This document shows positions 1 to 12,400 of a DNA stretch of 64,000 bases, piece after piece. The number at the start of each line of letters is the position of its first letter. Position 1 is the first letter of the stretch. Origin of the DNA: Cenococcum geophilum 1.58 (taxonomy: Eukaryota; Ascomycota; Dothideomycetes; Gloniales; Gloniaceae). The notes beneath the pieces are model-generated. The model saw nothing but the letters and a program-made list of their open reading frames with translations. It had not been told where the DNA came from and did not search any database. The stretch spans positions 1,206,771-1,270,770 of the forward strand of contig KV748204.1 of the NCBI GenBank assembly GCA_001692895.1. The letters run 5' to 3'. The position numbers and the translations under genes are program-made.

Positions 1-269
1 TTATAGGTACTTGCCTATAGCGGTTATTCCTCTAGCCTACCTTCCATATCCTCTCCCTACGGTTAAATATGCGTGTCCGCTAGGGCGAGATAAACTAGTA
101 ATTTGCCGCTTAGGTGCGAAGCTTATCCTACAATATATCCCTAGCTAGTAGGGTTAGTATTCTACCTAGTATAGCCCAGTTCTAGTCCTAGGAATCCTTT
201 TATGGGTATATATACCCTTCGTATCTACTTATATAGGTATACTATAACCTAGATACCTTCCGCAATTGC

Positions 270-905
270 GCTATCCTAACTATTTACAACGATACTATAG
301 CTAAGATTAATAAGGCTATCCTTACGCGGCTCTATAGCTCCCTAAGCACCTTTTATTTTATAGACTCTGTAGAGCAAAATAGAGAAGAAGATTATATAGA
401 ACTGCTGCCAGCAGAGCTCCTACAGACATTTAACCCTAGTAGCCTACCTCTATTAAAGCTTTCCCTAAAGGTAGGGGCGCCCGTAATCCTTTTACGGAAC
501 CTCTACCTTAAGGAAGGGCTGTGTAACAGCACCTGTATAGTTATCACGCGCGTAGGCCGGCGCTATATTAAAGCTTAAATGCTTAGCAGCAGCTTTTACA
601 GGCAGCTACGGCTAATCCCTTATATTAAGCTTACCTTTATAGAGGGAGAACTGCCGTTTATTATTAGTAGAAGGTAGTTTCTAATTCGGCTATACTTTGC
701 TATGACCGTAAATAAGTTATAAGGGCAATCTTTTAACTTTATTAGGGTTAATTTACGTATACCAGTCTTTACGCATAGGCAGCTATATATTACATTATTA
801 AGAGTAACGGATATACGTAGGCTTTTACTATTACTGCCGCAGAACAGGGATAGTATAACTGCTAATATTATATATCTAGAGGTGTTACTGGCCATTACGG
901 GCTAA
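270..905 (+). pseudogene. Helitron Pif1-like helicase, C-terminal fragment, RIP-broken
   Basis: One frame reads as the C-terminal third of a Helitron helicase: the LKVGAPVILLRNL block (about 464-502), a VITRVGRR block (about 538-562), then a degraded NKSQGQSF motif (helicase motif V/VI region, read as NKL-stop-GQSF near 709-735) and the QLYxxLxRV block near 780-805. Helicase motifs of this type unwind DNA during rolling-circle transposition. I see only three in-frame stops, each explained by C-to-T or G-to-A change (for example CAA to TAA in the SQGQS motif). The N-terminal Walker motifs and the Rep nuclease domain would lie left of the window. The frame ends with TAA near 904. Confidence 0.8.
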
Positions 906-914
906 GACGCGGGG

Positions 915-1082
915 GGACAGTATGGCAGTAGTGGTGGCAGTAGGGTAGCAGTAGGGCAGCAGCAGGGCAGCAGCAGGGCAGCAGTAGGGTAGTAGTAGGG
1001 CAGTAGTAGGGCAGTAGTAGAGTAGTAGGGCAGTAGTAGGGCAGTAGTAGAGTAGTAGGGCAGTAGTAGGGTAGCTGTAGGG
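915..1082. repeat. Trinucleotide-based minisatellite (CAG/TAG-rich)
   Basis: Irregular tandem array built from GGGCAGTAGTA-like units, with interspersed GGGTAGTAG and AGAGTAGTAG variants. It lies between the helicase stop and the terminal hairpin of the Helitron. Reading frames through it on the minus strand are low-complexity products of the repeat, not genes. Confidence 0.75.
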
Positions 1083-1120
1083 CGGACTGAGTTTAGAAGG
1101 CCAAAAGCCCGCCGCAGGCG

Positions 1121-1225
1121 CGAGAATTCCGTTAAAAATTCCGTTAAATTTACCCAAGGAACCAAATTGCTGGCTATAAGTCAGCAATTTGGAAATTTTC
1201 CTTGGAAAATTTAACGGAATTCTCG
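1121..1225. repeat. Long imperfect palindrome at Helitron 3' end
   Basis: The left arm from 1121 (CGAGAATTCCGTTAAA) is mirrored by the right arm ending at 1225, and the inner arms CCAAATTGCTG (1162-1172) and CAGCAATTTGG (1182-1192) close a 9-base loop. The whole structure could fold into a stem of about 45 bp with a few bulges. That is much longer than the usual 16-20 base Helitron hairpin, though it sits in the expected place. Confidence 0.75.
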
Positions 1226-1235
1226 TAGTTACTAG

Positions 1236-2380
1236 GTATACTTAAATTATTAAGGTATTAATGCATAATCTATTAGCCCTTAATAATAACTGCTAGAGTA
1301 AGTATAACTCTATTACTAAATATAGCCTCTAATACTAACACGAAATTGCAATTTATCTTACTAGCTAAGTGTATCCTCTTAGTATCTAATACACGCATAA
1401 TTATCTACTAGCTGCTACTAATTCTAATATAAAATCTAGACTTATTAAAATTATATTTATCGTATAGCAGAATACCCTATTACTCCTTTATATCTTTATA
1501 TAAAGTATACTATTTTTATATTATGGTAGGATTATTTATAGCAGCTTATTTAATCTCTATAGGCTTCTACTTAACCTTATATACTATTAGGTTTTATTTA
1601 AGGAATTTCTTAGTCTAGTTGCGTCTAAGAATAGGTAGTTTAGTGCCGTTAGGTGCGTGGAGCTTAAGAATATGCTATATATAATTATAGACTTAGTAGA
1701 ATAACGCGCCAACTCTAAGATAGTCTATTTAATTAATATAGGATAGAAGCATGGCCTCTTATTACTGCCAGGTCTCTATATTTTACTCTTAATGCCATTA
1801 ACGCGGTTATAGATACGTTTAAATAGCACGTTATATAGGCGGGCTGCCAGTTAAATATTAGGTGTTTTTATGCGTAATAACTCACAAAGTGCATCTTATA
1901 CGCATATCTTAATAATTTTAGATTCCATAGGCATAGTTATAGTAATTAAATTATATAAGGAAACAGGTAAGGCTTAATCTCGCGTATACGTTCCGTTAAA
2001 CCTAGTATTCCATTAAGCTGCGTAGGACTATAAGCGTAAGCGAATAGTCCGTAGGGCGGATACCTGTTTCCATTGAATATTACCAACTAAATAACGACGT
2101 TGTTGTCATTCTATTTACTACCTATCTAGTGTATATAGTAAGGCTCTAAAGCCTTCTGTAATAAGACAGAGTTCTTATTCCAAATCGTCCGTTTAATAGT
2201 TATAAGCCTGGGTTATTTACTATATTATCTTTAATTTAAAAGCCTTTATTCCTATTAATTTCCATTATTATCTTAATTATAGATATCTATAATAATCTCT
2301 TAACAAGAAACCACTCTCGTTATTATATTATCCGTTATCCTAGTAAGCCTAAATAATTAGGATAAATAGATTAAGGTTAT
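1236..2380. other. Degenerate AT-rich DNA, unassigned
   Basis: CpA-depleted, stop-rich DNA between the Helitron end and the first recognisable Copia gag. It may contain the Copia 5' LTR and leader, but I could not pair it with a second LTR because the 3' end of that element is lost. No gene is seen. Confidence 0.5.
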
Positions 2381-2399
2381 TAGGTTAAAAGCTAATAAT

Positions 2400-4352
2400 A
2401 ATAGTCTCTAGAAATATGTCGTCCTATTAATACCTAAGACCGATCTGCCAATACTTAAAGAACCTATTTAAGCCTTACCGACGGATATTAATAGCCAGAA
2501 GATAAAGCTTTTAGAGCTAGATAAAGATAAAATGGAAGAGCTTTAAATACTTTAATCTAACTATAGGAATAACGTAAAGCTATATAGAAAATAGCTATTA
2601 GCTCTTAATACGTTACGCAGCCACATCTAAAGCTCCATTTCACGTACCTACCTATAACGTCTTGGTGTCTCTTAAGTAGAGAATTACTTTAACTAATAGC
2701 GCCTAAAAGCTTTAAGTAGCTATCTAGTATATAAAGCTTAAGAAAGCACCTTAGAACTAGAACTTTAAGGTCTAGTTATAAGAGTAGGAGAAGATATATA
2801 CTAAGTATAAGGAGCAAAATCTACCTAAGGTAGATAGTAATTATTTAGTAAAAGACTTCGTGTATATAGTTAATTTAACTATACTAAGCTAGTTAGAATA
2901 TTGGAAGAACTAGCTTAAAAGGCCTAAGTAGGAGAAGAAGACGCTTCTTAGCTTCTCTAAACTAGTTAAAATATACTAAAATTACCGTTGTATAGAGCTT
3001 GCCTAGAAGGGCAAACCCCTATAAGGATCCTTTATATAGTTACCTTTAAGGACAAGTTAAGCAAGTTACTAAATTTAAAGCCTAAGGTAAAGTCTAAATT
3101 GTTAGTAGATAAGTAGAAGAAAAAAACATAACCGCTACTAGAGTGCCTGTACGGAAAGCGTTATTACTATAATAAATGCTAGTATATAGTAGAGTTAATT
3201 CCTCGCCTATTTTAGTTTAAACTAAGTAACAAAATTTAGAAGAAGGTAGATAAGAAGGTTACTAATATAATACCTAAAATTAAAGCCTAAATTAAGCAAA
3301 TTAAGAAGGACAATTAAGCTAATAAAAAGTTAAAGGATGGTAGTAATTAGAGCTTATAAGAGCCTATTAGAGTCTTTACGGTTTATTAAAAAGGAATCTA
3401 TAATATAGCTTTAGACTATAAGCTTCGCGATAATATTTTTCTGAACTTAGGAACTAATATATACATCTTTAACAATTAGGCTAGATTTATTAGCGAGATT
3501 AAGCCCTTTTTAGACCAACTCTATACGGGCTTATATATTTAAAAAAAATTATAAGATTTAGTATAGCTATAGTTATAATTAACTACCTTAAGGGTAAGAG
3601 GCAGATACTGCTTATAGGAGTATCCTTTATACTTAGCTTTTATACTAACCTAGTATATATCTAAAAGCTTAGTAATAAAGACGTCTATTAAAATAATAAA
3701 GAGAATACTCTCTTCTATGGCAATAATAATACGTATACCCGCTATAAATACCACTATAATTAGATTACTATTAAATATAATAATTAGCTAAAGAGAGGCT
3801 TACTAGAGACCTTATATACGACTTAATCCTTTAAGCTAATAAAGTATTTATTAAAGCCTCTACTAAATTGAGTAGAAGACTATATATGAAAAGAAGTAAT
3901 TAAGTAACTATTTTAGTTAGTAATGGGCGCGATTCTAAAAGGCCTAATAATAGTAGAATATAAATTATATAGAGTAAGTAAAGCTTATAACGTAATATTT
4001 AATAGTTCCTTTCTATAGAATCTACCTTGATTTAATACTAGGAATAGCTGTATATAATAGCAATAAGTACGCGGTATGCTTCTTTAACGACGCGACGCGA
4101 ATAAATAAAGTAGATATAATGGCTAAAAAGTTATCCCTTACCTAAGCAGTTATTAAACGATAATACGGCTTTAAGGTAGCTATAATCTATATAAATAAAG
4201 AGACGTTTTTTATAGCCGAATCTAAAGAATAGGTAGCTAAATAAGGAATTATTCTTAAAAAATTAGCACCTAATACTTAATCGCAGAACGGTCCAGCGGA
4301 GTTTTAGGGGGGTAATTATATAGAAGGCTCGGTATATAAGAATTAAGGCCTA
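2400..4352 (+). pseudogene. Copia gag, protease and integrase region (decayed)
   Basis: The gag zinc knuckle is near 3143-3178, read CLYGKRYYYNKC; CxxGxxHxxxxC is the family pattern, and Cys or His to Tyr is a C-to-T effect. The protease active-site stretch is near 3441-3475, read LNLGTNIYIFNN for the family DSGT/A pattern. An integrase core follows at about 3990-4310, ending at the QNGPAE motif near 4281-4298. Many TAA and TAG codons interrupt each frame, and one frame change lies just after QNGPAE. No product is possible. Confidence 0.75.
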
Positions 4353-4353
4353 T
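4341..4353. repeat. Target-site duplication, left copy (LINE-A)
   Basis: AATTAAGGCCTAT here and AATTAAGACCTAT at 5386-5398 differ by one G/A, a RIP-type change. They flank the truncated LINE at 4354-5385. Confidence 0.75.
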
Positions 4354-5385
4354 TTTTTATTTTATTTTATATCTATTGTATTATACTACGTACAATACTA
4401 CGCATGCAGCCTCTAGGCTATAGTGCTATAGTCTTATATATATAAATCCTTTCTAGGTAGCTTAATATATACTAGTAGCTATATCCTAATAGTTTATAAG
4501 TCTCTAAACTGGGGGTTTACCACTTCCTGGTAAAATACTAGGTTGGTAACAACTATTATATAGTGAAAAAACGGTAGAAAAATAGTAGAAAAATTGAAAA
4601 ATCAAGTAACCCTAACGCCTGTCCCTGTCCTATTTATAGTTTATTTCTATCCTTTTGCTTTCTATAGTCTATTTATTAGGAATCTTATAGGAGTTACCTT
4701 CTTCTAGAGATCCTTTTGCTGTTAGCCACTTTTTAGTAACTATTTTGGTCCTACTTAGAAATAGAAAAAGTGCCCTTCTTCCTTTCTTTGTGCAAAAAAG
4801 CTTCTTTAAGGAGAGAGAAGAGCCTATTTGTTTTTGCATTTCCTTTCTATCTTCCCAATATAGTCTACATTCTAGTAAAAGATACGTAGGGGTTTATATA
4901 GCGTTACAGTCCCTAAAGCATCTACCTTCTTTATCCCTTCCTATTATTTTAGAGAAGGATTAAAAAAACCCTTTTCCTAGTTTTAGTTGAAGGAAAGCTG
5001 ACTATAGCTTTTTAGAATATTTATCCTTAGGAGCTTTAAAAGAAAAGGGGTAGTTTCCCTTACAGATTCTAGTATAGTGTTTTCCTTTGCTTTTATTCTG
5101 TTGCTAATTGTTTTTCCATTATTCTAGTATATTTTCTCTTGCTTGTCTCCCTAAGTAGGTTAAAGAGGTATAAGAAGACCGCATTTTTCTTTTAGAAAGG
5201 TCCCTTTTTGCTAGTTTATCTGCTATTTTATTTCTATAAATTTCTAGATGGCTAGGAACCCAATAGAAGTTAATAGAGATATTTCTACTAGCCAGGTAGA
5301 TACAGCTTTGCGTAATTTTAAAGACTAGTTCCCGCCCTCCTATAAGAGAATTAAGCTATATTCTTTTAATAGCTACCTGGCTATT
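4354..5385 (-). mobile_element. LINE-A: 5'-truncated Tad-like non-LTR retrotransposon
   Basis: On the minus strand this is the 3' end of a Tad-like LINE: the last part of the RNase H domain, then the 3' UTR and an A-rich tail (T-rich on the plus strand at 4352-4368). The RNase H piece near 5190-5275 reads INFYWVPSH and then an AD-L-A block, matching the WVPGHxGIxGNExAD region. The 3' UTR closely matches 51920-52200 (LINE-B) and the last 110 bases of the composite retroposon at 60885-60997. It is inserted in the Copia integrase region and flanked by the 13-bp duplication. Confidence 0.8.
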
Positions 5386-5565
5386 AATTAAGACCTATAA
5401 AGTAGCTACCTATTTACTTAATTAGACGCCTAGTAAAAGACTTAGGTAGCCGACACCTTTTAAGAAATTCTAGTTAGCTATAGGGCCTATCCTCTTAAGT
5501 ATAATATTCTACGCCTAAATAAGCTCGCGTTAAGGACATATATAAAAAATCTAGTAGGGTATAAT

Positions 5566-5984
5566 TGTAATAAAGCCTTGTAGGAAATACTACGGTAGAC
5601 TTGTTAATGGGCTAGGTATATAGGTATAAAATAGTTAACAACATAAATATAACTAGTAAAGTGGTTACCTAATAGATTAACTCTAATTATATTCTAAGAT
5701 TTACTATAAAGAAGAGAAACTATCTATAGAGACCGTACCTCCTTAAATATATAACTTCTCCTTATAGTAAAGGGTTTAGTACGTCAGTACGTTAGTACGT
5801 TAGTACGTTATATTCCTATATTCTCACGTTCCTACATTCTAAACTTATAACGTAACTCGCTACGTAACTTAGCTACCCCTTATCCTATAGCTTAATTAGT
5901 TTTAGCGCCTCCTATACTATCTTAACTAACCCGTTTATATTTATCCTTAGTAGTCGCACTACTACCAATATAAGGTCCATAATA
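5566..5984 (-). repeat. Gypsy-1 left LTR (3' LTR of the element)
   Basis: It starts TGTAATAAAGCC and ends CCATAATA, matching 12931-13349 along its length. It contains a small tandem array of TTAGTACG units near 5778-5810. LTR ends are TG...CA with the terminal CA mutated to TA. Confidence 0.9.
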
Positions 5985-6382
5985 CTATCCCCCTCCTCTT
6001 TATCTTTGTTCTTAAAGATATCTCCTATCTCTAAGTCGTCTATTAGAGGTATAGCATTCCCGTCTTTAAATTAGTAACCTTTATTATTTTTAATACCTCC
6101 TATTAGATCTTCTACGTCTAATTATTATAACTAGCTAGTAACGTTTATTCTTTTACTTAGTAAAGTTATACTATCCTATTCTTATTATATAGAGAAGAAG
6201 TTAGTATATATCGCAATTACAGCTCCATTTAGTTGCCAACCTTCCTTTTATACTAAGTGTACGTGAGTAAACATATAATCGTCCTGCAATATTTAATCCG
6301 TTTCTAACGCTAAGTATATATATCTTATTATTTTTTATAACCGTTTAGTTCCTTATTTAATCTGCTCTAGGGTTACGCGTAT

Positions 6383-6690
6383 TAGTAGCAGCCGAAAAAC
6401 TAAAGAGTAAGCTGGCTAAGGCCCTTGCTAAGGTTTAGCGGCGTTTTAATAAGGCGTTTTAGGCTCTAAAAGCTTAACTAGATACTTATACTCGCCTAAG
6501 CCGTCTAGTAAAGGTTCGCGAAAAGGTGCGCTTAAAGAAGTTGCGTTTAGTAAAGTAAGGTCTATCTAAGCTTAAGGCTAAGGAGGCTAAAAAGGATTCT
6601 GGTTAAGTAGAGGTGGAAATAACTAATACGCTGGTAGTAGATCCCTTAGATAATCTGGCTCGTCTATTACCTTTAACTAATCCTTTTATT
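6383..6690 (+). pseudogene. Antisense coiled-coil ORF between pol and the 3' LTR of Gypsy-1
   Basis: Opposite to pol, a plus-strand frame reads as a lysine- and leucine-rich helical protein: EKLKSKLAKALAKV near 6395-6436, then RLSRLVKVREKVRLKKLRL near 6500-6556, then KLKAKEAKK. Only four stops interrupt about 100 codons, fewer than in pol. The matching place in Gypsy-3 (about 37765-38040) has a related frame. Antisense ORFs of this composition occur near the 3' LTR of some ascomycete Gypsy elements; the function is unknown. The start codon is not resolved. Confidence 0.55.
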
Positions 6691-8739
6691 ATTAGCTTCT
6701 TCTTAATATTACCTAACCTATTTTCTTTTAATACTTTTATACCTTTTCTAGAGTATTCTTTAGGTTCTATAGTAGCTCCTAGGTAGTTTTATTATAGACT
6801 ATCCACTTTGCCTTATACTATATTTTGTTGTTAATGTCCTTATAACTAACGATCTTTAAAACTTATTATTTGTCCTCTTCTTATCCTCTATACGTGTTTT
6901 CTTTATAGATTAATAGCTTAATATTCCTATATACTAGCTCTAGCATTATAATATGCTATATAGGGTAGCTTTTTATTTTAGCTAGTAGGTTTAACTTAAA
7001 CGTAACTAGTAAAATTTTTTATATAATTTTAAATAGTCCTAGTCTAACGTAGTCTAGCTTCTTACTTAGTTGTTAACTTTTAAAAAATTTATATAGTGGC
7101 CACACTTTATCTCCCTCCTTAAGATCTAGTCCCTTAGATCTCTTAGTATTATAGTACCTTTTTATTCTCTTTTATACCTTNTTTACTAATTCTATAAGGT
7201 CTATATAAAGATTTATTAACGTCTTTATTCTTTCTTTAGCTATGCTACTTATTTTCTTTACTTATTATAGTAATAATAATATTCTTAGCTCGTATCTATA
7301 GTTTGCCTTAAATAGTAATATACCTATTCCTTCTTATAGTGTTGTGTTATATATAAACTATATAACTAGTAATAACAATACCCAATTATTCTATATATAA
7401 TTAATATAATATTTTAGATACTATTCTAGTGTCTAATTTAATCTTTCCGTTTAACCGTCTATTTGCAGATAATATACTATTAATATTGCTGCGCGAACTC
7501 CTTATTTTGCTAAGAATACCTCCTAAAATGCTATTATAGATCTTAGATCTTTATCTAATATAATCTTACTTAGTACTCTATATCTTGCGAATACTTCTTT
7601 AATATAGATTCTAGCGACATCTTCTACTAAGATTTCTTCTATACATGCTATAAAATAGCCCTATTTAGTTAACTTATCTACTATTACTAAAATTACGTTA
7701 TATTTTTATCTAGTAATAGGATCTCTTAACTTTAGTAATTTTATAATAAAGTCCTATAATATAACCTCCTATAGTCTCTCTAGTATTTTAATAGGTTATA
7801 GCCCTCTGTATAGCTTATACCTTATTAGTTTATTCCTTTAATAATCTAAACACTCTTTTATTACTTTTTTAGCTATACCCCAGATTCCGTTAATAATGTA
7901 TTCTTCTTAAAGTCTTAATACTAAGCCTATTGCTCTATTATGCCCTTAAGTTATTTCCTTATAGAAATTTTCTATAAAATGCTCTGCTATGCTCTTTAGG
8001 ATATACTTTACTTTTTAATTTTTGTATATATCTATCTATAGATCTTTTAGCTATACTTCTAGAATTTTTTATACCTAAAAGCTTTCTAGTGTTTCGTAAA
8101 CTCTTTTTAGTTTATTATCCTCTTAAGTTACTACTAGTTTAGGGTAATTATATCTAATTAATCTGTTTTTATCTCTATGTAGTATTAGTCCTAATAGTTT
8201 CTTATTATTCTATAGTTTAGCCTTTTTACTTAGCGCATCCGCTCTTGCATTTTTAGTTCCTTTAGTATACTAAATTTTAAAATAGTATTCTATAAGTATT
8301 TCTACCTATTTAACTTATCTATAATTAAGTTCTTTTATTATTAGGAACCCTATTAGGTTCTTATAATCTATTTTAACTATAAATAGTTTCTCTACGCCTT
8401 ATAAGAATGCTCTCTATTTTTTAAATACTATAACTATACCTAATAATTCCTTATTATAGATGTTATAGTTTAACTCTAGTAGTATTATCTTTTAACTATA
8501 GTATGCTATTAGGTGCTATATATTCCTATACTTTTATAGTAAGTATACTCTTAGTATAAAGTCTAATATATCCGTTTTTATAACCGTGTCTAGTCCTAGT
8601 TAATAAATTTTAAGGATTAGCTCCTAGGTAAATAACTCCTTAAGTTCTTTAAACAGCTTTCTTTACTTATTTCCCTATGCCTATAGTTCCTTTTTCTTTA
8701 TAAGCCTAGTAAACGATTTAATATTCTTTAACTATTATG

Positions 8740-9400
8740 CTATAAACCTTTTATAGTAGTTATAAAACCCTAGGAATAACCTTAACTGCGTTACGTTTTC
8801 TGGTTCTTGCTAACTTACTATAGCTTTAATCTTCTTTAGGTCTATACTAATATAACTTAGTTTAATAATAAATTTAATAAAATTAGTCTTCCTTATAAAG
8901 AACTTGTATTTCTTAATTGCGACTAGCATCTATTCTTCCTATAGTCTCCTTAAAACCTATTTAACATATTCTTTATATTCTTCTTTAGTTATTAAGTAGA
9001 TAATAATATTATTAAGGTGTTCTCCTAATATACTATTAATTCGTTTTTAAAATATTACTAGTGTATTTATTAACCTAAATTATATAACTAATAGTTTATA
9101 TAGTCCTTCCTTTAACCTAAAAGCTACTTTTTATTTATCGCCTTCCTTAATTCTAATCTAATGGTATGCCTATCTTAAATCTATCTTTATAAAGATTTAT
9201 ACATTGCCTATTTAATCCTAGATTTCGCTAATTAAGGGCAAAGGATACCTATTCTTCCGAGTGATACTATTTAAATATTTATAGTTAATATATAGCCTAA
9301 GTTTTCCGTTCTTCTTTGGTACGAATAGTACTAGATATCCTACTAATAACTGCAATAGTCTAATATATCCCTTTTGTAAGTTCTCTTAAATAAACTCTTT
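8740..9400 (-). pseudogene. Gypsy-1 reverse transcriptase, catalytic motif deleted
   Basis: Minus-strand reading gives the family blocks FRLKEGLYKLLVI (near 9115-9075), then EHLNNIIIY, and FLGFYNYYKRF near 8775-8740. Compared with Gypsy-3 at the same place (which reads VIVYLNDIIIY), 24 bases are missing at about 9014-9018. This removes the YxDD catalytic motif in frame. A short CTTA repeat at both ends of the missing piece suggests slippage. Stops are frequent throughout. Confidence 0.7.
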
Positions 9401-12400
9401 AAGCGCTCTTAACTCCTCTTAAGTAAGTTTATATATTAAAAAGAACCTTAAACTTATTCCTAGTTTTAACTCTATTTTATAGTTCTATGCTATATAATCT
9501 ACTAGCTTTTTACTTTTTAGGCTCTATAGTTTCTTGCCATACTTATAGTATCTCTTTAGTATATAAATTAAGCCTCACTTAGTCTCTTTATATATTACTC
9601 TAACTTAGTACTATACTAACTTAGTCTATTATTACATTCTACGGCGTTAAGTATCCTTAATATTAACTTATCCTGTAATCTAATTAATCTTTAGATTATA
9701 TTCTTATAACTAAGGCATACCTAATACTGCCTTATCCTGTCCTAATAGTAGGATATTAAAAGATATCTTAATTTATCTCCCTTTAATAGTTATCTAAATA
9801 GGTCCTATTTTAAGATTAATAATTCCTCCTCCGTAGGTTATTAGATCTCCTAAAATTATAACTAATAAGTAAGGTTACTCCTTCTGTCTATAAGGTAATC
9901 CCATTTATTTAACTACTACTAGTAAGATATAGTTCCTTATTACTTTACTATCTATTAATGCTTTAAACTATTAATCTTACTAATTAATTTATAAATTTAG
10001 GTATTATCCTTAAATTCCTTTAAGGGTTTAAGGCTTTACTACTAGCTCCCTTTGGTTCTATAGGCCTCTACTTTTCCTAACTATTAGCTACTTAATCCTT
10101 ATATACTTAGCTTATTCTTTAGCTAATGCCTAGTTTATTTCTTATCCTCTATATGCTATAGATATATATTCTCTAGGCATTTCTACTACTATTATCTGTT
10201 TAAGCATTCTTCTATAAGGAATCTTCCTAGTTAAAGTATTAAGTCTCCTAACTCCTAAACTTCTATTAGATGCCATCTATATATATACTTAGCATTTCTA
10301 TACTATTGCTTATTTGGCGCCTAATATATCCTTACTAGGTACTTCCGATTCTTTTCCTTTAGATTTTTATATATTTTATATATATTATCTATATATATAA
10401 TCCATAATAGCGTATAGTATGCTAGGTGCTTTAGGTTAACTCTTAACTTATCTTTATCTTTAAGTTTAAACCTTTACTGCGTTAATTTAAACGTTGCGAC
10501 CTTATTTATAGGTACTAAGATTTACCTTTTACTTCTCTAGTCCTCTAATTATTCCTCTAGATCCTTTAACGTTATAATTAAGGCTCCTTTAATATAACTT
10601 ATAGCCTTTTCTATAATAGGGTGGTCTTAGATAACTCGCTTATCTAACTATATATAGAAATCTTCCTACTTATTATTATATCGCTGTCTATACTACTTTT
10701 AGTATAGCTATCAAAGTGTATACGGCTTATCCGTAAGGAAGTATCTTCTTATTACTATATTATAACAGCCTTTTATATGTCGTTCTTTAAACCTAGTAGG
10801 GATCCCTAGATCCTCTTTGTTTTTTAATTTAATAAGCCATTTTACTCTTAGTGTGCCTATCTTAGGCTTATTAGTAATTCTTTATAGGGGTGCTCTATCC
10901 CTTATACAACTTAGTATACTAGTTCTTTAGTTTAGTTTCTGTTCTTACTATACGAGGATTCTCTATCTAAATTCCGTTATAGTTTCTTTTGGTTTTCGCC
11001 TTATAAGTAAATTCTTAAAGTCTTCCTACTTCTTAATTTTAGTTTATTTAATAGTCCTTATTTATGTCTAAAAATCTTAGTCCTATAGGATTCTTAATCC
11101 TAAGCTTACTTTTATCTTAAGCTTAGCTCTAGCCTTAGTCCAACTAGGCTTTTACAGTGTTCTTATCTTATCTTAAGAATCTTAAATCTTGCTTATCTCA
11201 TCTTAAGAGTCTTATGCTTTTAGGAAACTTTGTCCTAAGCTTATTTATATATTACTAAACTAAGCCGTTACTCTGCTTTATTGGTTATCGTCTATTATAG
11301 GTCTTTAAGCTTATCTTATCCCGTCTTAGGAATCTTAATTATCTTTTATCTCGTTTTAAGAATCTTAAGCCTTTAGCCTTTTACCTTTATTAAGTGCCAA
11401 AGTAGTTTACTATCTTACTTCTCTTACGTCTTATAAAGTAATAGATATTATATCTAGTGGGGTCTTAATCTATACTAATGTTCCTTATTCTATAGTGGAA
11501 TTATCCTCTACCTCTTTTATAACATCTTTAAGGTCTATATACTCCTAGTAAGCTGCCCTTATTACCTTATTGTTACTAAATATTTCGCCTATATTAAATT
11601 TATCGTCCTTAATATCCGATCTATAAGATAGTTTATTAGTTCCTCTAAACTTTAATAATTTTAGCTTTTATAGCTAATAGCTTGCGCCGTACTTAGCGTC
11701 CTTATAAATTTAGTATATGTTATTATAATAAAACGTAAAACTTTTAATTAAATATTCTTTTATTCCTCGTAGTATTTTATTATCCCTTTATACGTATATA
11801 TTGTCTACTAGTCTTATTTCTCTTACTACGTAATAACTTTAACCGCTCTTATAGTCTCTAATAAAATAACTTTATTTTCCACAATTTATATAAGCTCCTT
11901 TTTTAACCCATTTTTCTTATTATAGAGTCTACCTAAACGTCTTCTGCTACTAAGATCCTTAGTTTGGCCTCTGCTCCTTAGACCTTTAATTACTTAATCC
12001 TTATTCTTTAGGTTTCTATAGTTATTTATTCTATTTCTTACTTTCTTTAGTACTACTTAGGTTTATTAGCTCTGCGCTATACTATAGTTTCTAGTTTTAA
12101 CTTTATTATTGTATGCCTTATGCCTTATATAACTATAGAACTCTATCCTAACCCTTCTTAGTCTGCTCTCTTTAGTAGATCCTATTATTAATCTTAATTA
12201 CTTAATTAACTAATTCCCTAAGAGTATCCGCATCTTTTATTAGAATAATTATATCCTAGACTTTCGCTTTAAGTCCCTATTTATATTATACCATAAGCGC
12301 CTTATTGTTCTATTTAACCTATATTACTAATATCTAAAACTATATCGTATACTCAATTACTAAAGTTCTCTATACTAGGTTTTAAAGCTTTCTTTCTACT

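Larger units (their letters stand above)
1..1235 (+). mobile_element. Helitron rolling-circle transposon, 3' part
   Basis: This is the right-hand end of a Helitron whose left part lies outside the window. It holds the C-terminus of the Pif1-like helicase (about 270-905), a CAG/TAG-rich minisatellite (about 915-1082), then a long terminal hairpin (1121-1225) followed 6 bases later by CTAG (1232-1235). A hairpin just upstream of a CTRR terminus is the known Helitron 3' signature. The base after CTAG is G, whereas Helitrons usually insert before T, so the exact end is inferred. Confidence 0.7.

Noticed and set aside
885..1187. Minus-strand ORFs of 87-100 codons
   Set aside because: Low-complexity Tyr/Leu/Pro products of the Helitron minisatellite and hairpin, opposite the real helicase frame.
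4745..4963. Plus-strand 72-codon ORF
   Set aside because: It lies in the 3' region of LINE-A, antisense to the element, and the matching LINE-B region does not keep it open.
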